Of a stretch of DNA of 64,000 nt, positions 54,686 through 64,000 are shown in pieces. Both the position numbers and the translations under genes were made by a program. This DNA is from Anodontia alba (lineage: Eukaryota; Mollusca; Bivalvia; Lucinida; Lucinidae), in NCBI GenBank assembly GCA_964016985.1, contig OZ024821.1:18583293-18647292 (forward strand). The letters are read 5' to 3'. The notes under the pieces were generated by a model. It worked only from the letters and a program-made list of their open reading frames with translations. It was not told the origin of the DNA and did no database searches. How positions within the stretch are numbered: position 1 is the first letter of the stretch; each line of letters begins with the position of its first letter.

Positions 54686-54957
54686 CATTACGAAAACATG
54701 TCTAGTCGAATATATTGAAAATTTTACTACCTAAAACTGAAAGTTTTCAGATAAAATTTTGATATTTTCTTTAGTTGTGCTTAAAACATATATTGTAGGT
54801 ACTCGTTAGAACGCCTCGCCAATGCGGTTCTAACGAGTACCCACAATCTATGTTTTTGAGCAGAAATAAGAAACATAATGTATACTTACTCATGTAAACC
54901 CAGTTTTAAAAGTGGAGTTTAAGGGGGTCAAAATTATATAGGTATGTTTTCGTGCTG
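54686..54957 (+). mobile_element. MITE family A, copy
   Basis: CATTACGAAAACATGTC and GGTATGTTTTCGTGCTG ends, with TACTCGTTAGAACGCCTCGCC as the left central arm. Confidence 0.82.
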
Positions 54958-55119
54958 ATATAGACCCAGGCAGAGGAAGGGGGCAGCTGATCTTCAACAG
55001 CCATCGTTGGAAAGAAGCTGTTGTAAAGAAAGTAAACCATATTATTCATTGGTAGAACAGTACTGTGGAAAATCAGAAAAAAAGTTGTTGTATGGAGGTG
55101 GCGGTTGTAACGAAAGTAA

Positions 55120-56466
55120 ATAGAGGATATTTACTCTTTTGCTGTGAATACCATAAATATTGTCATCGAGTGTAATGAAAACATCAGTATTTTCACGAGT
55201 GCGAAGCACGAGTGAAAATTTGAATGTTTTCATTACACGAGATGAAAATTGTTATGTTATTCACTGAAAAAGAATAAATTTTCTTTTTATTTTATTGTCT
55301 ACACGAGAATGCGCGCTTCTGACGTCATGACTAACGTCACCAAAACAAAACATGGATGTCATGGCGTCGACGTTCAGTGCTTAACATGTGAAGCGCTGGA
55401 GAGACAAAAACAAAAAGTTTCGGCAAATCAAAATAATCTTGATACGAAAATGTTCCTTACATTCTAATTAAGAAAATGCATACCAACACTTGATAGTTTA
55501 GTTCAGAAACAAAGAAGTTAGAGGTGTTCAAAAATCTGAAGAGGCGGTAACATCCACTTCTGAAACACTGAAGAAAACCGAAGTCGTCCAAAGCGAGGAG
55601 TGAAAATATAAATCGTATCAGTCACAAGTGAAATGATACGATATCATTTCACTTGTGATTGATACCACTTTTATTTTCACCAGATATACACTAATTTCAC
55701 CGCTAACAATAAAATAAATATATATTAAAACCGTTCAGTGGGAAATCAGAAAGGTAGTTGTTGTAGGGAGATTGTTGATGTAAAGAAAGTAAATATATAT
55801 TAAAAAGCTCTGAGGGAAATTAGAAGGTCGGCTGTTATAGGGAAATAGCTGATGTAAAGAAAGTAATTTTATTTTATTGTTAGTGGTGAAATCGGCGAAT
55901 ATCTGGTGAAATTAAAAGTGGTATCAATCACCTGTGAACTGATATCGTATCATGTCACTAGTGACTGATACGATTTATATTTTCACTGCTCGCTTTGGAC
56001 GACTTCGGTTTTCTTCAGTGTTTCAGAAGTGGATGTTACCTTCACTTCAGATTTTTAAACACCTCTAACTTGTTTGTTTCTGAACTAAACTACTAAGTGT
56101 TGGCATGCATTTTCTTAGTTACAATGTAAGGAACATGCTGGTATCAAAATTATTTTGATTTGCCGAAATTTTTTGTTCTTGTTTCTCCAGCGTTTTACAT
56201 GTTAAGCACTGAGCGTCGACGCCATGACGCTCATGTTTTATTTAGTGACGTTAGTTATGACGTCAGAAACGCGCATTGGTGTGTAAACAACAAAATAAAA
56301 AGAAAATTTACTCTTTTTCAGTGAATACCATAAAATTTTTTATCTCGTGTGATGAAAACATTCAAATTTTCACTCGTGCTTCGCACTCATGAAAATACTG
56401 ATGTTTTCATTACACACGATGGCAATATTTGTGGTATTCACAGCCAAAGAGTAAATATCCTCTATG
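55120..56466. mobile_element. 1.35-kb foldback structure FB2
   Basis: Arms at about 55,120-55,718 and 55,867-56,466 are separated by a ~150-bp spacer of a diverged tandem (GAAATYAGAARG ... GATGTAAAGAAAGTAA). Matching pairs include AGAGGATATTTACTCTTTT / GAGTAAATATCCTCT at the tips, GCGTCGACGTTCAGTGC / GCACTGAGCGTCGACGC, and CGAAGTCGTCCAAAGCGAG / CTCGCTTTGGACGACTTCG. Each arm contains smaller hairpins, one ending CGAGTGCGAAGCACGAGTG. It lies about 0.6 kb before the Thr/Ser-rich exon. Confidence 0.88.
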
Positions 56467-57057
56467 TTTTTTTAAACAGCTCTTGGGAGAATTTTAAATG
56501 TGCCTGATACAGGGAGTTTGTTGATGTAAAGAAAGCAAGTATATATTAAACAGCTCTAAAGGAAATCAGAAATGTGGCTGTAGTAGAGAGGTATTTAACA
56601 GCTCTGAGAGAAATCAGAAAGGTGGCAGTTATAGGGTGGTACTTGATATTTAGAAGTGACTGTCCATGTAGGTTTGACTGTCCTTAAAGAATTTGTTCGC
56701 CTCTATATTGTTCAACTATTAGGACGAGTTCGATAAGGAGTTAGTGTGTCAGACTATTTAGGGTAATTATAGTTTATGTAAATAAATTCGGGTACTCTCA
56801 AGAGAAAGGTGTCTTCCACAATACGCGGATAGCGATGGCCCTGATCAGACTGCGCTGATGCGCAGTCTGATCAGGGCAATCGCTACCCGCTCACAAAATT
56901 ATCATCTACTGTAGATTGAATCAGAGAACAAAGACCCAGGTGAGACTGCGCAAGATGATCTGGATCTGTGTTTTTTAAACATGCTCGAAGATGTTTTTTC
57001 GCTTGATTGGGTCCTTGCGACTTTCACTTATGTTTCCTTATGTTGTTGTTTTATCAG
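56467..57057. other. non-coding; more spacer-type units and a P2 hairpin
   Basis: GCTCTGAGAGAAATCAGAAAGG and GATGTAAAGAAAGCAAGTAT continue the FB2 spacer unit to about 56,640. A perfect P2 hairpin lies at 56,824-56,884 (GCGGATAGCGATGGCCCTGA ... TCAGGGCAATCGCTACCCGC). Confidence 0.65.
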
Positions 57058-57651
57058 CGCCAAGTATGGCAGGTTCAACGAACGCACCAACAACACAGCG
57101 CAAGTTTAATGTGACTGCAACCACTTCTTCCGGTTCACCGTCATCTACAACTACATCTACTGTACCCACAACATCGACTAGTGCAACGGCGTCATCTACC
57201 CGTATGAAAGTAACAGCTACCAAATCGTCGCTATCAACCCCAACTACAACACAAACAACTGCGCCTACTTCAACTAGAATGAAAGTAACAGCTACTTCCT
57301 CGTCGCTGTCACCCACAATGACAACACAAACAACTGCTCCTACTTCAACTAGAATGAAAGTAACAGCTACTAAATCGTCGCTGTCACAGCCAACGACAAC
57401 ACAAACAACTGCGCCGACCTCGACTAGAATGAAAGTAACTGCTACTACATCGTCGCAGTCTCCTCCAACACTAACGAATGCACCAACTTCGACTAGAATG
57501 AAAATAACAGCCACTACATCAACGCTGACGCCTCCAACTTCAACACAATCTACAAATCCAACAACAACACCACAATCAACGTCCACGTCATCGATACCAT
57601 CAGCGACCAGTACCACATTAGTTCCAACAACCATTGGTTCTACTAAAAAAC
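57058..57651 (+). CDS. Thr/Ser-rich mucin-like exon (alternative 3' part or neighbouring gene)
   Basis: The acceptor TTGTTGTTTTATCAG precedes CGCCAAGT and the donor AAAC|GTGAGC follows. The 594 bases run phase 1 to phase 1, so the exon could follow exon 5 directly, giving A-P-S-M-A-G at the join. About five units of roughly 25 residues carry TSTRMKVTATKSSLS then PTTTQTTAP; the remainder is Thr/Ser/Pro-rich. Such tracts are usually heavily O-glycosylated and extracellular. The strand opposite also stays open with a Val/Asp-rich product, but that is the complement of ACN codons. The downstream exon is not certain. Whether it belongs to the Ly6-type gene or to a separate gene whose first exon lies outside recognition is open. 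Confidence 0.6.
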
Positions 57652-57689
57652 GTGAGCCTTTTCTAAAATATTTTTTTTTTTTTTAATTT

Positions 57690-57900
57690 AACCCTTTCAG
57701 CCCTGCAGACAAAACAGTTACCAGTGCAAACAGTGTAGAGACAGCTGAGACGGCTCCTATACAGCCGTCGTATCTGGATCTACACGGTTTGCCATTCTGG
57801 TTTTGGTTTAAGACTGAAACTCCTACGTGCATCGGTTGACATGTCCAATTTAAAGGATAGAAAAGTCCACTTCAGAAACTCAGGGATGACAGGGTTTAGC
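57690..57900. repeat. TTAA-type MITE with P1 hairpin
   Basis: TTTAACCCTTTCAGCCCTGC at the left and GGGATGACAGGGTTTAG at the right. Hairpin CAGTGTAGAGACAGCTGAG ... GTATCTGGATCTACACGG. Confidence 0.65.
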
Positions 57901-58749
57901 ATAGTCAGGCTGTCAAGCAGTCTCAAAGTATATAAATGAACTCAGGACCTGATACAATCAGATCCACATCTAGTTATAAATATAAAAGGAAAAAACTGAC
58001 AAATACAATTATACAGCCACAAAAAGAACAGACAGCAAGCAGTGCTGGCAACCCTTTCCCCAAAAGGTGGCAACTGTTACCACAACTCAACTGAATATAT
58101 CTTCAACGTACATAATCGTAAAAAGAAACAATTTGTAAGTGAAATACTACAGAATATTTCGCAAAATGCTATACAAGGAAAGTACTGCTTTGAAACGACA
58201 GTAATAAATTATGGGGTGGGAAAGGGGCGGGCGAGGAGGCTTAAACTGGCTTTTCCAAACCTCGCCTTCAGCTTCCATAGTGGTATCTGAGTTGAAAGAC
58301 TTTGATAAATTACGCAATTTAGTTCAAAGTTTATCAAAAAAAACGTATAAAACTCAGGAAGTTAAACACGTATAAAAGTTACAAAATTATAATAAAGCTG
58401 CTGCCATTTCAAATATTTAATGAGGCTCTAAACATTTCTAAGTATTGAAAAAAAATCGTCTTTCTGATAGAAAATAGTGCACCTTTTGAGCAAATTCAAT
58501 GAATACCTAAGAAGCTATATATACAAATAAAGAGGTTGATCATTGTCACAACTATCGTTTATTTAGGTTTAGCATGTTCAGTTAGATCTTTATGACGTCA
58601 TAAAGTCTCATCCAATATACGAAATGGCGGCCCTCACAAGAGTAATTTTGAAATATTCAGAATTGATCACTTTTTTTTATTTTTATTCCGACTGTTTTCA
58701 TTACAGTAAAACTTCAATTGCTCGAGCATCTTTGTGACCATAGAAATCT
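57901..58749. other. non-coding, nothing recognised
   Basis: No exon or alignable repeat except ATAAATGAACTCAGGACCTGATACAATC at 57,930, which recurs at 35,818. Confidence 0.4.
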
Positions 58750-58995
58750 GGGCCCAGTTGTTCAAAGCGTCGTTAGCTTATCGAGCTCGTTAAGGGCCAT
58801 TTTGTTAACTATTTTAGCGGATTCAATATACAATTTTCTGAATTTTTTTTGCTGAAAAAATGTGAGTAGCTTTTGCACTGCAAAAGCTACTCACATTTTT
58901 TTCAGCAAAACATTTCAGAATATTTGCGTATCACTCGATGTAAATTTTAACGAATCGTTAACTAACGACGTCGTTAGCTTTGAACAACTGGGCCC
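58750..58995 (+). mobile_element. MITE family G, copy 5
   Basis: GGGCCCAGTTGTTCAAAGC and GCTTTGAACAACTGGGCCC ends. Central GTGAGTAGCTTTTGCACTGC hairpin. Confidence 0.88.
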
Positions 58996-59099
58996 TGTTC
59001 TAGACATAGATAGTTCGCGCCACTTGGGTTTAATAAAAGCGTAAGGTCAAACGGCAAATGGGTATAATTTAGCAATATCGTTTCGATCTTCTATAAAAC

Positions 59100-59335
59100 A
59101 ATGGTATGCCGAGTGTACTCATTATAATCAATGAGACGATTCTAATGAGAACCCACGACGTACATTTTCATAATGAAATAAGAAACTTTCTCTAAAATAT
59201 CCTTAAATATTTGTTTACTGCCGCTACTGGAAGAATTTCCTTGGAACTCAAAAACGAGTTCGAATCAGCCACGGTAAACGAGGCATCGGTGTTCGAGTCA
59301 TTGAAATTTTACTGTATATAACAGGGGGTAATATG
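59100..59335 (-). mobile_element. MITE family C, reversed partial copy
   Basis: GAGACGATTCTAATGAGAAC and, downstream, GGAAGAATTTCCTTGG, CTCAAAAACGAGTTCG and TTCGAGTCATTGAAATTTTACTG. The order is inverted relative to 51,310. Confidence 0.5.
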
Positions 59336-59544
59336 GGATAAACATCATATAGATTTGTTAACGGAATGAGTAACTCTGTCAATATTATCTCGCAATAACT
59401 GTCGTTGTAGGTGGATAGTAGGTAGATTTAGTAAATCAAACACTGTCTGTGTTAAGACTAATATGCAGAAGCTTAAGCAAATAATAGTAATCCGGGCAAC
59501 CTGATATGAGCCACCGCATGTAAAAAGGCATTTTATGGAATATA

Positions 59545-59612
59545 CGGACAACTAAGGCCCAGATCAGCCAGCGCATTAGCGCTGGCTGATCAGGGCCTTT
59601 GGTGTCCGCTTG
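59545..59612. repeat. P2 short hairpin
   Basis: GCGGACACCAAAGGCCCTGA-type arms (CGGACAACTAAGGCCCAGATC ... GATCAGGGCCTTTGGTGTCCG) around CAGCGCATTAGCGCTG. Confidence 0.8.
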
Positions 59613-60371
59613 TAGAATCAATGAATTAACAAAGAACGTAGCACCTTATCAAACTGTACTTGTGTGCATGATGATCTGAAACTGTTCCTTTTACATACGA
59701 TGAAAGACACGTTTTCGCTTGACACTGCGCACTTTACTTTACGATTAGTTTACTCGATCAGAGGCATTAACATCAAAAGATGTAGGAAACAACACCTATA
59801 AACTGTCACGTATAAACAGCAGAGGCCTGGACCTAGTTTCTGGTCACGAAAACATGCATTCAAGTACGAGTCAACAACTTGCAGTAATCGAACTGTAAGA
59901 AGTAAGTGGTAAATACTGTGGCTCCAGCCTGGTGTCGTCGCATTCTGAGCAGTGTTTTGAAGAACAAATAAAGTCGCTACAGTCCAAAAGCTAAGCTCTG
60001 GCCAGATAGCGAGGACGTGCTTGCTGAATTGGGGCCTTCGTACAGATGCTTTTCCCTGCTTCCGTCTGACACGGTCAAAGTATGGGTCGCCGCTGTTACA
60101 TCAAATTATGGGTCGCCGCTATTACATTGTAAGCTTGTGTCAATATTGCTGATGATTATGTAAGGAACCTACCAGCATTTGTACAACGTGTGACTTTTCT
60201 CCCCGTTCTTCATCACAATGCAGATTATATTTATTTCTCTTGGGATTATTAAACCCATTATGGTTACTTTGAAAATCAAATGCCGCTTAAGACGGTGCTA
60301 GGGAACGTATAAAGCTTCGCATTTTTTTCTACCAATTACTCTGAATCAGTCATATCTGACTATTATTTCAG
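59613..60371. other. non-coding, retroelement-like 3' blocks
   Basis: Blocks at 60,195-60,275 (CTCCCCGTTCTTCATCAC, TTATGGTTACTTTGA) align with 10,035-10,110. No gene is recognised. Confidence 0.4.
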
Positions 60372-60637
60372 AGGACAGTTCGATGGTGGAGGAAAGCCCG
60401 GGTAGTTTCCAGTTGTATAGGGACTGGGAAATACCCTGTGAAACCACCGCAACCGGGAGAGAACTGCCAACCATTCACACATACCGCGTCATCGTGTCCC
60501 CAGCTGGACTTGAGCCTACACGGCAGAGTTATGTAGCTAGTCGTGAGACAAAACTCGCTACCGACTGGCTGTATATGAAGAGGCTTAATAAAACCGAGTC
60601 TCCAATTTTCGCGTTTTTACATTTCTTTTTTTGCAGT
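60372..60637 (+). CDS. weak candidate 3' exon or element-derived open frame
   Basis: The acceptor ATTATTTCAG precedes AGGACAGTTCG. Two leading bases fit the phase-1 end of the Thr/Ser-rich exon, giving Q-D-S-S-M-V-E-E-S-P. The frame runs to TAG at 60,638-60,640. However, its last third (RLNKTES, encoded by CTTAATAAAACCGAGTCT) is shared with the non-coding repeat at 10,133, so at least the end is mobile-element sequence. It is kept only as a possibility. Confidence 0.22.
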
Positions 60638-60882
60638 TAGAATAAAAGTATTCGGTATTATCATTTTCACTGAAGTAGCTAAAGTGGAGTTTTCCTTTAA
60701 ACAAATGTACCTTCTCCATCTATAGCCGAAGAATCATTTTGTATTTGTTCACGGCATTTGAATGCTGGGTAAAGCTTTGGTGTCAGTAAACTCGTTTAAA
60801 CCCCGTACTCCCCAAGTCGCTTCCCTCCCCACCCCCTCCCAACCCCACCAACACACACACACACACACGCTCGCGCGTACAC

Positions 60883-61217
60883 GTCACGAAAACATGCCTA
60901 TATAATTTTGAGCCCCATAAACCCCACTTTTATATAGTAAAACTGGGGTTTACAGGGGTATACATAATTTTTCTTATTTTGCTAAAAAAACAGATTGTAT
61001 GTACTCGTTAGAACCGCCTCGTCGAGGCGGTGCCAACGAGTACCACAATCTATGTTTGTATGTACTCGTTAGAACCGCCTCGTCGAGGCGGTTCTAACGA
61101 GTACCACAATCTATGTTTTGAGCAGAAATATGAAAAATGTCAGATTTCTTATTTGAAAATTTTCATTTTTTGTTGGTAAAATTTTCAGTATATTTGAATA
61201 GGCATGTTTTCGTAATG
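60883..61217 (-). mobile_element. MITE family A with duplicated central palindrome
   Basis: GTCACGAAAACATGCC and GGCATGTTTTCGTAATG ends flanked by ACAC on both sides. The palindrome GTACTCGTTAGAACCGCCTC occurs twice in succession (61,000-61,050 and 61,060-61,110). An (AC)n tract precedes it at 60,848-60,868. Confidence 0.83.
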
Positions 61218-61399
61218 ACACTTACACACGTGCGCGTGCGGTATATTTTACTTCAAGCCGTTCTGAGGTAGTGGTTCTAGTATGCTCATTCTTTGTGCGG
61301 CCTTTTGGCTGCTCGCAGCGGGGCTTTTTTGGCTCACTTCAGGACGAGCTATTGTGAACACTGGCTGTCCGTCCGCCGGTTCACAGATTTGGAAAACTT

Positions 61400-62545
61400 C
61401 TCCTCTAAAATTCCTGGGCCAATTTTCTTCTAATTCTATCTGGAGCCGTCTGTTAAAAGGGGATTGAAAATTTGTACAAATGGTCATGGTCCGTTTATTA
61501 AGATGGCCGCCATGCCCATATATGGTAAAACATTTAAAAATCTTCTTCACCCGAACCAGGAAAGCTTTTGGACTGAATCTTTGTATACAACATTGGGGGC
61601 GCAAGGTCTACCAAGTTTGTTCCAATGATGACCGTAGGTTGAAAAATCATTTTCTTAAAATATATTAGACTAACGGCTGAAACCTACAATGCATGGTTAA
61701 AGTAGGAAAACTTTTTAGCTTTTTACTTATAATTAAATTTCTGTCCCCCGTGGAGGGGATGGTTCTGCCCTTACCTCCGAGCTTTATACATGTATAAAAT
61801 AGTGTGAGTTTTTAAACGTGTTCTTCTCGAAAATCGCTTGATAAATTTTCACCAGATTTCTCATGGGGCCTTTCTGTCGTAAAAGTATTGATAATTTGTT
61901 CAAATGGTTCCGAACTATTGAACAAGATGGCCGCCAGGCCCATACATGGTAAAAAAAGCATTTAAAAAGTTTCTTCTCCACAACCAAAACAGCTTTGGCT
62001 GAATATTGGTATAATAGCATTGGAGACTCATGATCTACGAAGTTTGTTCAAATGATCCTAGGATGACATTTGACCTTTTTACGGCATAGTCAAATTCGCC
62101 TTTCCATTTATTTCTAAGTGGAAAATAGTGAAAAATCATCAAAATGTTTAAAAGACTATTAGCTGAAACTTACTATGTATGATTAAAGTTGTATTCTCTG
62201 CCCTTGTCTCTGTACTATGTATGTATGTATGTATGTATGTATGTATGTATAAAAGCGTGTAATCTTAAAACGTCATCTTCTCAGAAACCGCTTGACCGAT
62301 ATTCACCAGATTTCATGTGGGGTCTTCTGTCGAAAGGGTATTGACAATTACTTCAAATGTTTTTACAGTATTGAACAATATGGCCGCCATGCCCATATAT
62401 GGTAATAACACTTAAAATCTTCTCCAGAACCCAAAAAGCTTTGAGGCATAATCTAGATATATTGCACTGGGGACTCAAGGTTTACCAAGTTTATTCAAAA
62501 GATGATCCAAGGATGACCTTTGACATCTTTATGGCACGGTCAAAT
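61400..62545 (+). repeat. degenerate array, three ~450-bp units with AAGATGGCCGCCATGCCC
   Basis: GATGGCCGCCATGCCCATAT, ATGGTAAAACATTTAAAAATC, AAAAGCTTTTGGACTG-like, GGGGACTCAAGGTTTACC and AGTTTATTCAAA blocks occur near 61,500, 61,925 and 62,380. The first part of units 2 and 3 carries CTTGACCGATATTCACCAG. Open frames are not conserved between units. Confidence 0.75.
62216..62249. repeat. (GTAT)n microsatellite
   Basis: About eight uninterrupted tetranucleotides. Confidence 0.95.
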
Positions 62546-62652
62546 TTGTGTCTAGTTCTTGTGGTAATACTAGAAGAATGTTGCATGGCATCTGCAAATA
62601 TGCAGTGGCCGTTTTATCAGGTGAGCGAATTTTAGCTCATGGACCTCTCGTG

Positions 62653-62656
<4 letters not shown>

Positions 62657-62696
<40 letters not shown>

Positions 62697-62697
62697 C
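62657..62697. repeat. poly-T tract
   Basis: About 41 Ts, lying some 230 bases before the N2 3' fragment. Confidence 0.95.
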
Positions 62698-62929
62698 ATG
62701 TTTTGTCGTGTTTGTTGTTTTAATATTGTCTTTAATGGGTCCTGTCTATCACTGTGGTCACTCAGCTGGAAATGAAGAAACTGTTTGTTAATGAAATTCA
62801 CAAACTCTTACTAAAATAACAGCAGCAAACCTACGAAAAGTTAAACTACCAAATTTCTCTGGCCCTTATTCTTCTGAATCTGCTGTTGAACTAAATATGT
62901 TTTTCCTCAGTTATGCATGCTCAAAAAAT

Positions 62930-63222
62930 GCATTACCTGAAATTTTGTTTCTGATGTTTTTGCCAGTGAAACGCCATAAGTAGACGTCCCAAATCCCGGA
63001 CATACGTATCTACCGGTATTTCCTTCGTTCAGGCCTATGGGCATGGTGGGCGAAGCTTGCTTACCAAGTAATGCTTACTATCCGCGGACGCCTGATTACA
63101 CCCTTTGTTCTGGGGTCCATGTCTGTTGGTCTGAACATTCTGATTCGTCATTCGTTTATGGATTTATGATTTTGAATTACGGCTTTGGTACCATGACCGC
63201 AACTACTTTCAATGGTTTGTAA
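62930..63222 (+). mobile_element. N2 Penelope-like element, 3' tail fragment
   Basis: TTGCCAGTGAAACGCC, GACGTCCCAAATCCCGGACAT, CTTCGTTCAGGCCTATGGGC, CTATCCGCGGACGCCTGATT and GGTCCATGTCTGTTGGTCTG align with 8,065-8,310. The fragment continues past the truncated end of copy A. Confidence 0.8.
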
Positions 63223-63239
63223 CGTATTGTCTGTTGTAA

Positions 63240-64000
63240 TTTGTTAATCTTCCTCTTGGTGTCATTTGTCCTGGACGTCTCTCTTGGTGTCATTTATAGG
63301 CTATGTCCTGTGATTATGTCTCATCCTAGATGTCTCCTTGGTGTCATTGGTAATCTATGTTGTGATGTTGTGTCTCGTCCTGGACGTGTCTCTTGATGTC
63401 ATTGATAGACTATGTTTTGTGACTGTGTCTCGTCCTGGACGTCTCTGTTGATGTCATTGGTAATATTTGTTCTGTGACTGTGTCTCGTCCTGGAGTCTCT
63501 CTTGGTGTCATTGGTGAACTCTGTTCTGTGACTGTGTTTCGTCCTGGACATCTCTCTTAATATCATTAGTAATCTATTTTCTGTGACTGTTTCTCGTCCT
63601 GGACATCTTCCTTCTTGGTGTCATTGATAGGCTTAGTTCTGTGGCTGCGTGTCCTCCTGCACGCCTCGCTTGGTATCATTGATATGCTGTGACCTGTGAC
63701 CGTGTCTCGTCCTGGACGTCTCTCTTAGTGTCATTGGTAAACTTTTTTCTGTGACTGTGCCTCGTGCTTGACGTCTCCCTTGATGTCATTGGTAAACTAT
63801 GTTCAGTGATTGTGTCTCATCCAGGACATCTCTCTCTCTTTCTCTGTCATATGTAAACTGTGATCGGATCTGTGCTTGTGTCTCGTCCTGAACGTCTCCC
63901 TTGGTGACATTGCTTATATATGTTCTATTGCTCGTCCTGGACGGATTTCGATGTCATTGGAAGGTTTTGTTCTGTGATTGTGTTTCGTCCTGGACGTCTC
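63240..64000 (+). repeat. 55-bp minisatellite running off the window
   Basis: About 13 units built on GTCTCGTCCTGGACGTCTCT, CTTGGTGTCATTGGTAA and CTATGTTCTGTGACTGT, with moderate divergence and small indels. It directly abuts the N2 tail. Confidence 0.9.

Noticed and set aside
57038..57634. 198-codon Val/Asp-rich frame on the minus strand
   Set aside because: It is the complement of the ACN-rich mucin-like exon, which has proper splice sites on the plus strand.

Overview
This is AT-rich, repeat-dominated animal DNA with no bacterial gene organisation. Naiad-type Penelope-like retroelements, dense short palindromes, many MITEs and degenerate arrays built on motifs such as AAGATGGCGGCC fit a bivalve mollusc best. 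The species cannot be named from the sequence.

Positions 1-9,612 are a graveyard of Penelope-like elements of two families. N2 (plus strand) is present as partial tandem copies and is split by a 4.6 kb nested block of N1 (minus strand). N1 copy 1 has the permuted Naiad order: GIY-YIG endonuclease, then a CxC linker, then reverse transcriptase. Five in-frame UGA codons fall in its conserved blocks, several at expected cysteines. A third N1 copy lies at 13,846-15,655 on the plus strand. A 3' end of N2 and an adjoining 55-bp minisatellite run off the right edge at 62,930-64,000. Every RT copy here carries disabling lesions.

From about 20.5 kb to 46.4 kb, hidden between repeats, are six small plus-strand exons whose splice phases agree perfectly. 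They give a 446-residue secreted protein: signal peptide, a 12-cysteine Ly6/uPAR (three-finger) domain, then a tail of PGGK and TKPKPGG repeats, STQPPATTA repeats and a His/Gly/Asn-rich segment. A phase-compatible Thr/Ser-rich mucin-like exon at 57,058-57,651 and a weak one at 60,372 could be an alternative 3' end or part of a neighbouring gene. The introns are filled with MITEs.

The rest is repeat DNA. Family A (about 280 bp, 13 copies) carries a palindromic core. Family G (about 245 bp, 5 copies) begins GGGCCCAGTTGTTCAAAG. Families B, C and D, short hairpin families P1 and P2, and two foldback structures of about 1.4 kb (30.6-32.05 kb and 55.1-56.5 kb) are also present. A nearly intact LINE (46,942-49,867, minus) with target-site duplication sits inside a 114-bp degenerate array, and an older LINE relic lies at 26,570-27,740. 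No tRNA, rRNA or CRISPR array was seen.
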